Shown here piece by piece: positions 33,808 to 42,123 of a stretch of 64,000 nucleotides of DNA (position 1 is its first letter; the number at the start of each line of letters is the position of its first letter). The notes under the pieces were generated by a model, which saw only the letters and a list, made by a program, of their open reading frames with translations, was not told the origin of the DNA and made no database searches. Source of the DNA: a bacterium (GTDB lineage: Bacteria > Planctomycetota > JAFGQW01); the NCBI GenBank assembly GCA_030426805.1, contig JAUHXU010000001.1, positions 356,501 to 420,500 of the forward strand, written 5' to 3'. The translations under genes and the position numbers were made by a program.

Positions 33808-35466
33808 CTATCGACTGCCGCTCAGGTGGCTGTCGAGGCGCCGTCGCATGCCGGGCGACAGGTCGGGTAGCTCGAGCGCTTCGCGCACGACGCGGTGGGC
33901 GTCGCGGGCGTTGCCCGACTTCAGATAGAGCTGCGCGAGCGTCTCGAGGCATACCGGGTCGCGTCGACCGGACAGCCGCACGGCGCGCTCCGCGAGGGCG
34001 AGCGCCTCCGGCAGGTCCTGCAACGCCCCGGCACCGTCGGATGCGCGAAGCAACGCGAGCGACGCCAGGGCGAACGACTCCGCCGGCCGGTTGGCCAACT
34101 GACGCGCCATCGCGAGGGCCTTCTCGAGCCGATCGAGCGCTTCCGGATACCGCGCCATCCGCACGAGCACCCGACCACACGCCGCATGCGCATACTCGAC
34201 CATGCCCCGCGGGTCGTGATCGGTGGAGACGTCGAGCAGCGCCTCGAACGACTCGAGAGCCCCTTCGAGGTCTCCGGTCGCGTCGTGGACTTCGCCCTGT
34301 CCGCCCAACGCCCACTGCAACAGCTCGGGATCGTTCAACGTGCGGCCCATCGCGAGGAGCGTCGTGTAGCGGCGCAGCGCGCGACGATTGTGCCCCTGGT
34401 CGCGATCGAGGTCAGCGGCATGTCCGGTCGCGCGCGCCTCGGCGGCGAGGTCCGCGACACGACGGGCCGCTTTCGCAGCGGCGCGGTAGTGCGCTTGCGC
34501 CTCCGCGGGCTGGCCGAGTTCCCCGGCACAGAGGCCGAGTTGAATCAGCGCGGTCGGCTCGGCCCCGCGGTCGGCGTGGGCGCGAACGACCTCGAGCTGT
34601 TTCTCGAAGTGCTCGTGGGCTGCGGCGAAGTCACCGCCCGCCGCGAACATCATCCCGAGTCCGGCGTGCGCGGCCGACTCGAAGCCGGCGTCGCCACCGA
34701 GTCGTCGGGCGCCGTCCAGGACGGCGCGGTACTCGCGCTCGGCCTCGGCATCCCGCGCGATCTCGCGGTATCGATCGCCGAGCCGCAGCCGAAGGCTGGT
34801 CTCGCCTTCGATGTCCTCGGCGGCCACATACGCGTCGATGCCCTGCAGGTAGGCGGCCTCGGCCTCCCGCTCGCGGCCCTCGTCGAGGCCCAGGTCTCCC
34901 AGGGCGCCGAGGATCCACGCTTCCTCGCGACGGTCGCCGGCGACGCGCGCCGTGGACAGCGCCTCCTCGAAGCGGCGTCGCGCAGCACCGAGGGCACCGC
35001 GCGCCGTCAGGATCTCGCCCATCTCGGCCAGCGTCCACGCGACCTCGGCCATCTCGCCGTGACGGCGCGCACGCGGCAACGCTTCGCGCAGGTGGTGCAT
35101 CGCCTCGCGGTGGCGGGACTCGCGTTTGAACAAGCCACCGAGTTCGCCGTGGATCCAGCCGAGCGTCGCCTCGTCGCCGGTTGCCTCGTATGTCTCGAGG
35201 GCGCGCCGGAACGTCAGCCGCGCCGACTCGAAGCGGCCGGCATCGCGCTGCACCTCGCCGAGCGCGAGCAGGATCTGCCCGGTCGAATCGGGATCGATGA
35301 GCCCTTCGCTGATGCGCAGGGCGTCCGCGAGCGCGCGCCGGGCGCGCGGGAAGTCCCCCCGCTGCTGGAACGTGCGCCCCAACCCGAGAAGCGCGTCCAC
35401 CTCGCCCGGACGATCGTTGACGTCGCGGGCGCGTCGCAGCGCTCGATAGTGGTCTTCGAGACTCAT
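33808..35466 (-). CDS. Tetratricopeptide-repeat protein
   Basis: A 552-residue soluble all-helical protein made almost entirely of TPR units about 40 residues apart (for example GEVDALLGLGRTFQQRGDF, GQILLALGEVQRDAGRFESA, AWTLAEMGEILTARG). No signal peptide, membrane segment or catalytic domain is seen, so it is probably a cytoplasmic scaffold. Its partner is unknown. It has its own -10-like box (35581-35586). It is related in style to the next minus-strand gene upstream, suggesting duplication of a TPR scaffold, and converges on the nuoN-like gene with a 13-bp gap. Confidence 0.85.
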   Translation of the reverse strand: MSLEDHYRALRRARDVNDRPGEVDALLGLGRTFQQRGDFPRARRALADALRISEGLIDPDSTGQILLALGEVQRDAGRFESARLTFRRALETYEATGDEATLGWIHGELGGLFKRESRHREAMHHLREALPRARRHGEMAEVAWTLAEMGEILTARGALGAARRRFEEALSTARVAGDRREEAWILGALGDLGLDEGREREAEAAYLQGIDAYVAAEDIEGETSLRLRLGDRYREIARDAEAEREYRAVLDGARRLGGDAGFESAAHAGLGMMFAAGGDFAAAHEHFEKQLEVVRAHADRGAEPTALIQLGLCAGELGQPAEAQAHYRAAAKAARRVADLAAEARATGHAADLDRDQGHNRRALRRYTTLLAMGRTLNDPELLQWALGGQGEVHDATGDLEGALESFEALLDVSTDHDPRGMVEYAHAACGRVLVRMARYPEALDRLEKALAMARQLANRPAESFALASLALLRASDGAGALQDLPEALALAERAVRLSGRRDPVCLETLAQLYLKSGNARDAHRVVREALELPDLSPGMRRRLDSHLSGSR

Positions 35467-35580
35467 CGATGTCGTCGGCGAATTCCGATTGCAGGGCCTC
35501 GCACGCTCGTAGCGCGCGACGTCTCAAACCATAGTGCCCAACACGCGATCCGTCGCGCCGGATCCCCGGGGCATCGCGCC

Positions 35581-35586
35581 ATTCTA
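35581..35586 (-). promoter_or_regulatory. -10-like box (TAGAAT) for the TPR gene at 33808
   Basis: Minus-strand GGTAGAATGG, 115 bp before the gene start in a 155-bp gap. The same TAGAAT core precedes the genes starting at 36752 and 43902. Confidence 0.35.
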
Positions 35587-35621
35587 CCATTGGCCCGGTG
35601 ACCGGCCGATCGAATCATGAC

Positions 35622-36752
35622 TCACGCATCACGAATCATTTGCGCGCGACGACGCCAGCGTCGCACGGCGTCGCGATCGCCTTCCGCGCGGGCGATCCTC
35701 GCGAGAATCACGAACGGTACGCGGCTGCGCGGCGGCGACAACGACAGCGCCCGCTCGACGACACGGCGCGCGAGCGTCTCGTCGCGAAACCGTGCGTCGC
35801 GCGCGACGACCGCGAGCCACGCGAAGCCGAGCAGTGCATCGGATTCCGCCTGTGCACCGGCGTCGCGTGCGATCCGGACGGCCTCGGCGAGTGCGGAACG
35901 CGCCGCGCGCTCGTTGCCCTGATGACGGAGGGTCAGGCCGAGCAGCGTGGTCGCGCGCGAACGCAACTCGGGCTGGTCGAGATCGCCGACCCGGTCGAGC
36001 GCCTCGCGCACCCGACGCAACCCGTCGACGGGTCGCTCCATTCGGCGGTCGAGGTCGCTCAGGCGCAGCAGCGCCACCGCTTCCTGCACCGGGTCGTCGA
36101 GCGTCCGCGCGACATCCATCGCCCGCTCGAGCCGGGTGCGCGCGGTGTCGAGGTCGCCGCGCTCGATCGCCGCGCTGACGAGATCGGCGAGCAACTCGTC
36201 CACCTCGTGGAGTTGGTCCTCGGCCTCCGCGACCGCGAGCGCATCCCCGAGCAAGCGCTCCGCGCGAAGCCAGCGCCGCTGGCGCAACGCGACCGCGCCG
36301 CGCAGCTTCGTCGTCGAGTAGCACAGCGCCCACGCGTCGGGATCGTCGCTCTGACGCATCGTGTCCAACGCATCGCCGAGGAGTCGGTCGGCGTCGCGGA
36401 GGCGGCCGCGACGAAATGCCAATGCGCCGACGAAGGCGCGGACCTTCGCGGCGCGCCCGGCGTCGCCCGCGGCTTCGAGGATCGCGAGCAAGCGACGAAA
36501 GCACGCCGACGCCTCGTCGACCCCGCCGAGGTGCACGAACACGAGTCCGAGCGGCTCGAGGCATCGCTCCTCGAGCACGGTGTCACCGGCTTCGACTGCG
36601 ACCTCCAGCGCGCTCTGAAAACAGCGCAGCGCGCCGGACGGGCCGTCGTTCGCGGCCCGGTGATGCCCCATCTGTAGCAGCAACCGGCAACGCGCGACCG
36701 GATCCCGTCGTTCGGTCGCCTCGCGCAGCAGCTTGTCGTAGATGTCGTGCAT
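35622..36752 (-). CDS. TPR-like helical repeat protein
   Basis: A 376-residue soluble protein with eight or so degenerate TPR units (ARCRLLLQMGHHRAANDG, LLRLSDLDRRMERPVDGLRR, SRATTLLGLTLRHQGN). There is no signal peptide. The C-terminus is strongly basic (RRWRRRAQM). No enzymatic motif is seen. It resembles the TPR gene downstream in repeat style and may have arisen with it, but each has its own -10-like box and a 155-bp gap separates them. Function unknown. Confidence 0.8.
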   Translation of the reverse strand: MHDIYDKLLREATERRDPVARCRLLLQMGHHRAANDGPSGALRCFQSALEVAVEAGDTVLEERCLEPLGLVFVHLGGVDEASACFRRLLAILEAAGDAGRAAKVRAFVGALAFRRGRLRDADRLLGDALDTMRQSDDPDAWALCYSTTKLRGAVALRQRRWLRAERLLGDALAVAEAEDQLHEVDELLADLVSAAIERGDLDTARTRLERAMDVARTLDDPVQEAVALLRLSDLDRRMERPVDGLRRVREALDRVGDLDQPELRSRATTLLGLTLRHQGNERAARSALAEAVRIARDAGAQAESDALLGFAWLAVVARDARFRDETLARRVVERALSLSPPRSRVPFVILARIARAEGDRDAVRRWRRRAQMIRDA

Positions 36753-36821
36753 CGCCCTGCAACGCCTCCCCGCGAAGCAGCGTCGCGCGTCGGCGGAGCC
36801 CCCCGCCGCTCGCGCGCGAGG

Positions 36822-36827
36822 ATTCTA
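36822..36827 (-). promoter_or_regulatory. -10-like box (TAGAAT) for the TPR gene at 35622
   Basis: Minus-strand GGGTAGAATCC lies 70 bp upstream of the start at 36752. Upstream of it on the same strand is a run of seven A (36866-36872), which could act as an UP-like element. The rest of the 271-bp divergent gap shows nothing else except the SPFH ribosome site. Confidence 0.35.
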
Positions 36828-37023
36828 CCCGATTCGAGACGCCACCGATCGGCCGGGCTCCGTGCTTTTTTTGGCGATGTTCGGCCCCGAGCGGCGAAGA
36901 CGGCCGCGGTTTCGTCCCCCCCCGGTCCCGCGCCTATCGACGACGGCGGAGTTCGTCTGCTAACCCTTCCCGACGAACCGTCCCGCGGACCGGGCGGACC
37001 CCAACGCTTCTGGAGGACCCTGC

Positions 37024-38217
37024 ATGTCTCGAGACTTCGACATCAAGATCCCGGACGGGCTGCCGAACATTCGGCCACGCAAGGCGCTGACGCTGATCGT
37101 GCCGCTGATCCTCATCGGATTCGGGATCCTGGTGGCTCTCGACGGCCACACGTACCTGATGCCGGAAGAGGTTGCGGTCATCAAGAACAACCTGACCGGC
37201 GCCGAGGAGGTTCGCACCGACAGCGGTTTGATCCTCCACCTGCCGCTCGGCCTGACCGACGTCTACAAGCTCGACCGTACCGTGCAGAGCTTCGACATGA
37301 AAGCGGAGGGATCGGACAACAACCGATCGTCGGCCTCGTCGCGGTTCAATCGCTCGCGCCGACGCGCACCCGCCAGCCCCGCGAGCGACAACGTCACGGT
37401 CAAGGTGCAGGACGGCTCCAACGTCGAGCTCGACGTGTCGATCCAATACCAGATCATCCCCGACGACGCGGCGAAGATCATCAAGAACATCGGCGCGGGT
37501 GGCGAAGGCGACGCGTTCCGCACGAAGCTCGTCCGCGCATTCACGCGCGCGTTGATCCGCGAGAAGTTCGGCACGCTGACGCTCGACGAGATCTCCGACC
37601 CCGCGACGCGTACCGTGCAGAACCAAGAGGTCATGCGCGCGCTCAACACGGCGATCGCCCAGTTCGGCCTCGAGGTGCAGCTGGTCAACACGACGAACTT
37701 CCGCTTCAACTCGGAGTACGAGAAGCTCGTCAAGCAGAAGAAGGCGACCGCGCAGGAGTTCACGAACCAGGCCGCGGCGCAGGAGAACGCGCGCAAGGAC
37801 CAAGAGGTCCAGGTCGCTCGTGCGACGCGCGAGAAGGAGACGGCGCTGATCGCCGCACAGGGCGAGGCGCGCAAGCGTATCGTCGAAGCGGACAACCGCG
37901 CCAAGCAGCTTCGACTGCGCGCGGCCGGTGACGCCTACGCGAAGAAGAAGGACGGCGATCGGTCGCTCGCGGTCGCGACCGCCGAGGCACAGGCCATCGA
38001 AGCCGAAGGGCTCAACACGGCTGCCGGTATCAAGCGGTTGGCCGAGGCCTACGCCCGCGGCGGGATCGCACTCGTGAAGGAGACGCTCGCGAAGAAGCTC
38101 GCCGGTCGGCGGATCAACGGCCGCCCCTACAGCCTCTCCGAGGACGTCAGTCGGTTGAAGGTCGAGCACGGCGCCGCGGCGACCGGTGCGACTTCCAAGG
38201 GCGGAGGTGCCCGATGA
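37024..38217 (+). CDS. SPFH/prohibitin-family membrane protein (HflK-like position)
   Basis: A 397-residue protein with one N-terminal membrane helix (about residues 21-40), an SPFH domain (about 45-240) and a long charged coiled coil (about 230-330) rich in Ala, Glu and Lys. A basic Ser/Arg-rich insert lies near residues 100-118. SPFH proteins form large ring or cage assemblies at membranes and often control a protease; HflK/HflC do so with FtsH in E. coli. ATG 37024 has GGAGGA at 37012-37017. It overlaps the second SPFH gene by ATGA, so the two are made together and probably hetero-oligomerise. Confidence 0.85.
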   Translation: MSRDFDIKIPDGLPNIRPRKALTLIVPLILIGFGILVALDGHTYLMPEEVAVIKNNLTGAEEVRTDSGLILHLPLGLTDVYKLDRTVQSFDMKAEGSDNNRSSASSRFNRSRRRAPASPASDNVTVKVQDGSNVELDVSIQYQIIPDDAAKIIKNIGAGGEGDAFRTKLVRAFTRALIREKFGTLTLDEISDPATRTVQNQEVMRALNTAIAQFGLEVQLVNTTNFRFNSEYEKLVKQKKATAQEFTNQAAAQENARKDQEVQVARATREKETALIAAQGEARKRIVEADNRAKQLRLRAAGDAYAKKKDGDRSLAVATAEAQAIEAEGLNTAAGIKRLAEAYARGGIALVKETLAKKLAGRRINGRPYSLSEDVSRLKVEHGAAATGATSKGGGAR

Positions 38218-39278
38218 ACAAGATCGCCATTCCCGTCGCCGGCCTGATCGCGATCTTGCTCGTGATCGCCGCCGTGTGCTTGACGAAAGTCCGACTCAAC
38301 GAGGTCGGCATCAAGGTGAACCAACTGGGCGGCGGTATCGCCCAGGAGGACTTCGAGCCGGGCTACTACTTCCTGATCCCGGGCATGCACAAGATGTATC
38401 GACTCGACCCGACCGTCCAGACGTTCGAGCTCGGCTCGGCTGGCGACGCGCCGGCGATCGAGTTGCGGGCGAAGGACGAGTATCGGACGAAGTTCGACAT
38501 CACGGTGCTCTACCGGATCAAGAAGGGTAGCGCGCACAAGATCGCGGCGGACGTCGGTCTCACCCGCGGCAAGATCCGCCTCTTCGTGAAGAAGCAGGCG
38601 ATGCAGGTGCTCTGGGACGCGCTCGGCCGCCTCGAGACCGAAGAGACCTACGACGTCGCGAAGCGCGAAGCCGCCCGCCAGACCGCGAAGGTGGCGCTGG
38701 AGGCGGAGCTGGCGACGAAGCACCTTCAACTCGTCGACCTGTTGATCCGCGCGATCGAATACGACCCGAACTTCGAGGCGACGCTGAAGGAGAAGCAACT
38801 CCTCGCGCAGAGCAAGGCGCTGAACGTCGAGAAGGCCAAGCTCGAGCAGGAGCTGCAGAAGACGCAGTCGATCGAGCGTACGACCGAAGCGCGCGTGAAG
38901 GTCATCGCCGAAGAGCGGACCCAAGAGATCGAGAACATCGTCGCGACGACCGATGCGAAGGTGAAGGAGATCAACGCGAACGCCGAGTTCGACGCACAGA
39001 AGCTGATTGCCGAGGCCGATCGGCACCTGCGCACGAAGACGTCGGAAGGCGAGCTCGCGAAGACGCAGGCGAAGGCCAAGGGCGAGAAGGCGATCAACGA
39101 AGCCTACCTGGGTCTCGGCGGCCAGGCGTACATCACGCGCCAGATGATCGACAACATCGAGTTCGGTGAGATCGAGATCAACACGAACCGCGTCAACCCG
39201 TTCGACGTGAATCAGTTCCTGCGCATGCTCGGACTCGACCCGGCGAACGAGACGACCCCGGCACCGGCATCGAAGTAG
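38214..39278 (+). CDS. SPFH/prohibitin-family membrane protein (HflC-like position)
   Basis: A 354-residue partner of the preceding protein: an N-terminal membrane anchor (IAIPVAGLIAILLVIAAVCL), an SPFH domain (about 25-200) and a coiled coil (about 190-310) with many Lys/Glu/Ala. The two proteins are clearly different in sequence, like HflK and HflC, rather than recent copies. No protease is in the operon, so any FtsH partner would be encoded elsewhere. The gene is followed by a large hairpin (39284-39360) and a palindromic repeat element. Confidence 0.85.
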   Translation: MNKIAIPVAGLIAILLVIAAVCLTKVRLNEVGIKVNQLGGGIAQEDFEPGYYFLIPGMHKMYRLDPTVQTFELGSAGDAPAIELRAKDEYRTKFDITVLYRIKKGSAHKIAADVGLTRGKIRLFVKKQAMQVLWDALGRLETEETYDVAKREAARQTAKVALEAELATKHLQLVDLLIRAIEYDPNFEATLKEKQLLAQSKALNVEKAKLEQELQKTQSIERTTEARVKVIAEERTQEIENIVATTDAKVKEINANAEFDAQKLIAEADRHLRTKTSEGELAKTQAKAKGEKAINEAYLGLGGQAYITRQMIDNIEFGEIEINTNRVNPFDVNQFLRMLGLDPANETTPAPASK

Positions 39279-39283
39279 CGCGA

Positions 39284-39360
39284 GCCCCCGCCCTGTCCCC
39301 ATCGACATCGATCCAGCCGCATGGTGCGATCGACGTCGAGGGTGACAGGGCTGCGGGGGA
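39284..39360. repeat. Long imperfect hairpin after the SPFH operon
   Basis: The segment from 39284 (CCCCCGCCCTGTC) to ATCGAT near 39312 is complementary, apart from a 3-nt bulge and a few mismatches, to ATCGACGTCGAGGGTGACAG and the G-rich tract up to 39360. The stem is about 28 bp around a loop of about 15 nt. It lies directly after the SPFH stop codon and could stop transcription or protect the mRNA end. There is no T-run. Confidence 0.6.
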
Positions 39361-39380
39361 GGTGGCCGGGCCCCGTTCGG

Positions 39381-39566
39381 GTTTGAATGCGCTTCGCGCG
39401 CGGATCATGCACCAATCAGGCGGCATGCTTGCGGGTCGCGGGCCGATGTTGCACCAAGACGCGTCGAAAGCGCCGCCAATGACCGGCATCGGGTGCAGAA
39501 TCGCTGAGCCAAGCGCACGCATCGCGAGAACCGGTGCAGAACCGCCCCGCCAAACGCAAACATCGC
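39381..39566. repeat. Palindromic four-unit intergenic repeat element, copy 2
   Basis: Same architecture as at 1019-1200: two minus-strand units (39381-39413, 39422-39455) and two plus-strand units (39492-39528, 39533-39566), each about 34 bp. All start GGTGCA; 39492 continues GAATCGCTGAGCCA and shares AAGCGCA with other units. The eight units in the two elements differ at many positions, so copies are old or tolerate change, while the layout is kept. It again lies between convergent 3' ends, here the SPFH operon and the gene at 39598. No open frame or RNA family is recognised inside it. Confidence 0.85.
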
Positions 39567-39597
39567 TCACCACCGCCCCCGGAGAGCGCGCGTGCCG

Positions 39598-40746
39598 CTA
39601 CCGGCAGATGCGGGCGAGCGCGTCTGCCCAGTGGACGGGGTCGACCGGGCGCCAGCGCTTCTGGCGGCACTTGCGCTCGATCGCCTCGCGGGTGTAGTTC
39701 ACGCTCGTCACGTGGCGTCCGTCGTCGCTGAAGACGTGCGTGCGACCACGCGGCCCGACGACGACCCACGTCTGCTTGCCGTCGTCGCGATAGACGTGGT
39801 CGATGTCGGCGCGCTCCGCATCGACGATCGCCTGCTGCGTCGGGCGATCCCGCTGCTGGCGACGATCGCGCGAGTGACGCGTGCGACGACCGCGCTGGCG
39901 GTAGAAGCGCTCGAGCGCGCGGGCCAGGTCGCGCAAGATCGGCTCGACGACCGCCTCGGCATCGCTGCCCGCGCGACGACCGCGCGCGGCATCACGCACC
40001 CGTCGTCGCGCAGCCCGGACCGCGGTCGCCACCGCGCCGTCCATCGCCTCACCGAGCCACGTCTCCAGCGACCGGTCGCCCGGCGCTCCGACGAGGTTCA
40101 GATCGAAGCGCGCGGCGTCGCGGGCGTCGCGAGTCTCGACCGCCTGGATCGTCAGACTGAACGGGTCGCCGCGGCCGCGCGTCGGCACGTAGCCGAACGC
40201 GAGCTGGGCGACGATCCGGAACGCATCGGAGCGACCGCCGAAGACGTCGAGCTGATCCGCGCGAAGGTCGTGACCGCTCGCGTAGATCGCGAACGGGCGC
40301 GGCGGATCGTGGTAGAGGTCGTCGATGCGAGCGTCCCCGCGCGCGAGCGCGAGGTCCGCGAAGTCGGTGAAACGCGGTCGTCCGGTCGGGTCGTAGCCGA
40401 TGAACACCTCGCGCGGCGACCCCGGCACGCAGTGCTCCTCGCGACTCGAGCCGCTCCGAAAGCAGTAGATCCGCCCCGGACGCAGCGGGACGACACCATC
40501 GGAGACGGCGCGCACCCGATCGCCGAGGTGGCGCAACGTCGCCGCGACCCGCTCGCCGTCGTCGGGTCGCCCGTCGAGCGCGACGTCGACTTCGAGCGTG
40601 ATCCGCCCGAGCGGACGACTCGGCCGCTGGCCCCGCAACTCACGGTCGAGCACGCGGCGGGCGATCGCATCGAGCCGCGCGAGCACCTCCCGCACCGCGG
40701 CCGCATCCCGATCCCGGTCGCTGCGACGCCGACGACGCTCCCCCAC
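39598..40746 (-). CDS. Hypothetical protein coupled to hisS
   Basis: A 382-residue protein that I do not recognise. The N-terminus is very basic (MGERRRRRSDRDRD). The middle (about 90-200) contains a segment GRIYCFRSGSSREEHC with two Cys and looks like a globular alpha/beta domain; the C-terminal third is Arg-rich and ends WADALARICR. There is no signal peptide or membrane helix. The start is a GTG 4 bp after the hisS stop with GGCGGG upstream, so it is probably translated from the hisS mRNA by coupling. The base composition and long open frame support a real gene; function unknown. Confidence 0.75.
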   Translation of the reverse strand: MGERRRRRSDRDRDAAAVREVLARLDAIARRVLDRELRGQRPSRPLGRITLEVDVALDGRPDDGERVAATLRHLGDRVRAVSDGVVPLRPGRIYCFRSGSSREEHCVPGSPREVFIGYDPTGRPRFTDFADLALARGDARIDDLYHDPPRPFAIYASGHDLRADQLDVFGGRSDAFRIVAQLAFGYVPTRGRGDPFSLTIQAVETRDARDAARFDLNLVGAPGDRSLETWLGEAMDGAVATAVRAARRRVRDAARGRRAGSDAEAVVEPILRDLARALERFYRQRGRRTRHSRDRRQQRDRPTQQAIVDAERADIDHVYRDDGKQTWVVVGPRGRTHVFSDDGRHVTSVNYTREAIERKCRQKRWRPVDPVHWADALARICR

Positions 40747-40750
40747 CGGG

Positions 40751-42058
40751 CTACCCGCCGAACACGGCCGGCAACGCAGCGCGATCGACGACCGACTCCT
40801 CGCCGGTCGCGAGCCACTTCACCTTGACCCGGCCGTCACGAATCTCGTCGGGGCCGGCCAGCACGACCGCCTCCACGCCCTTGCGATCGGCGTACTTGAA
40901 CTGCTTCTTCAGTCGATCCGCGGCCGGGTAGAGTTCGGTCGCGATCCCGGCTGCACGCAATTCCGCGGCGATGGCGGCCGCGGCCGGTGCACCGTCGTCG
41001 TCGAACACGGCGACGAGTGCTCGCGCGGTCGATCGCCCGACCTGCACGAGGCCAAGTTCGAGCAGCGTGTTGAACAGCCGATCGATCCCGAGGCTGATCC
41101 CGACCGCAGGAATGGGCTGCTTGCGGAAGATCCCGATCAACCCGTCGTAGCGTCCGCCGCTCATCACGCTGCCGCTCGACTCGCGACCCCGCAGGAACGT
41201 CTCGTAGATCGTGCCGGTGTAGTAGTCGAGCCCCCGCGCGATCGACAGGTCGATCTCGACGCGGTCGCCATGCCCCATCGCCGTGACGAGTTCGAGCAAC
41301 CGACGGAGTTCGGTGACACCGGCGCGCCCCTCCTCGTGATCGGCGAGCAGCGGCTCGACGTCGTCGAGGATCTCCGCGCCGCCGGGCGGGCGGGCGAGCA
41401 GCGTGAACACCGCGTCGATCGCGTCACCGTCGAGCCCGACCTTGTCGGCGAGTTCGGCGCGCACCTTCGCCTCGCCGATCTTCGGCAGCTTGTCGACGAC
41501 GCGCAGCACGTCCTTCGCCACGTCGTCGCCGTCGATGCCGGCGGTCGCGAGCGCGCCGTTGAGCAGCTTGCGGTTGTTGACCCGAATGACGAAGTCGTCG
41601 ACGCCGAGCGCGAGGACCACCGCCGCCCCGGCCCCGAGAATCTCCGCATCCGCGACGATGTCGTTCGTGCCGCAGATGTCGACGTCGCATTGCATGAACT
41701 CGCGATACCGCCCCGGCCCCGGCTTCTCGGCTCGCCACACCGGGCCGATCTGGTAGCGCCGAAACGGCTGCTCGAGGTCCGCATACTGCGCGACGACCCG
41801 CGCCAACGGGACCGTCAGGTCGTAGCGAAGCGCGACCGCCCGACCGCCCAAGTCCTCGAAGCGGTAGAGGAGCTTGTCCCCTTCGTCGCCGTATTTGCCC
41901 ACGAGGATCTCGGCGTATTCGAGCGCCGGGGTCTGAAGCGGGGCGAAACCGAAGCGCTCGAACGTCGTCGCGACAGAGCGCAGCATCGCCGCCTTCGCGA
42001 TCATCGTCTCCGGGAGGTAATCGCGAAAGCCGCGAAGCGTCCGGGGCGTCGTCGTCAT
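40751..42058 (-). CDS. hisS: Histidyl-tRNA synthetase
   Basis: A 435-residue class II synthetase that charges tRNA-His. Motif 2 is RYQIGPVWRAEKPGPGR at about residues 101-117, the histidine-specific motifs are ARGLDYYTGTIYE and GGRYDGLIG, motif 3 lies in AVGISLGIDRLF, and the C-terminal anticodon-binding domain occupies about 340-435. It is followed after 4 bp by the unknown gene at 39598 and preceded by a TATACT -10 box. Confidence 0.97.
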   Translation of the reverse strand: MTTTPRTLRGFRDYLPETMIAKAAMLRSVATTFERFGFAPLQTPALEYAEILVGKYGDEGDKLLYRFEDLGGRAVALRYDLTVPLARVVAQYADLEQPFRRYQIGPVWRAEKPGPGRYREFMQCDVDICGTNDIVADAEILGAGAAVVLALGVDDFVIRVNNRKLLNGALATAGIDGDDVAKDVLRVVDKLPKIGEAKVRAELADKVGLDGDAIDAVFTLLARPPGGAEILDDVEPLLADHEEGRAGVTELRRLLELVTAMGHGDRVEIDLSIARGLDYYTGTIYETFLRGRESSGSVMSGGRYDGLIGIFRKQPIPAVGISLGIDRLFNTLLELGLVQVGRSTARALVAVFDDDGAPAAAAIAAELRAAGIATELYPAADRLKKQFKYADRKGVEAVVLAGPDEIRDGRVKVKWLATGEESVVDRAALPAVFGG

Positions 42059-42086
42059 GGGAGGCTCCTCGTGGCGCGTTGGCGCA

Positions 42087-42092
42087 AGTATA
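42087..42092 (-). promoter_or_regulatory. -10 box (TATACT) for hisS
   Basis: Minus-strand TATACT lies 29 bp upstream of the hisS ATG in the 65-bp gap after the secreted TPR gene; it is a 5/6 match to the consensus. No -35 is clear. Confidence 0.4.
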
Positions 42093-42123
42093 GGTGCGCC
42101 CGAGGAGCCGAACCAGTCGCGAA

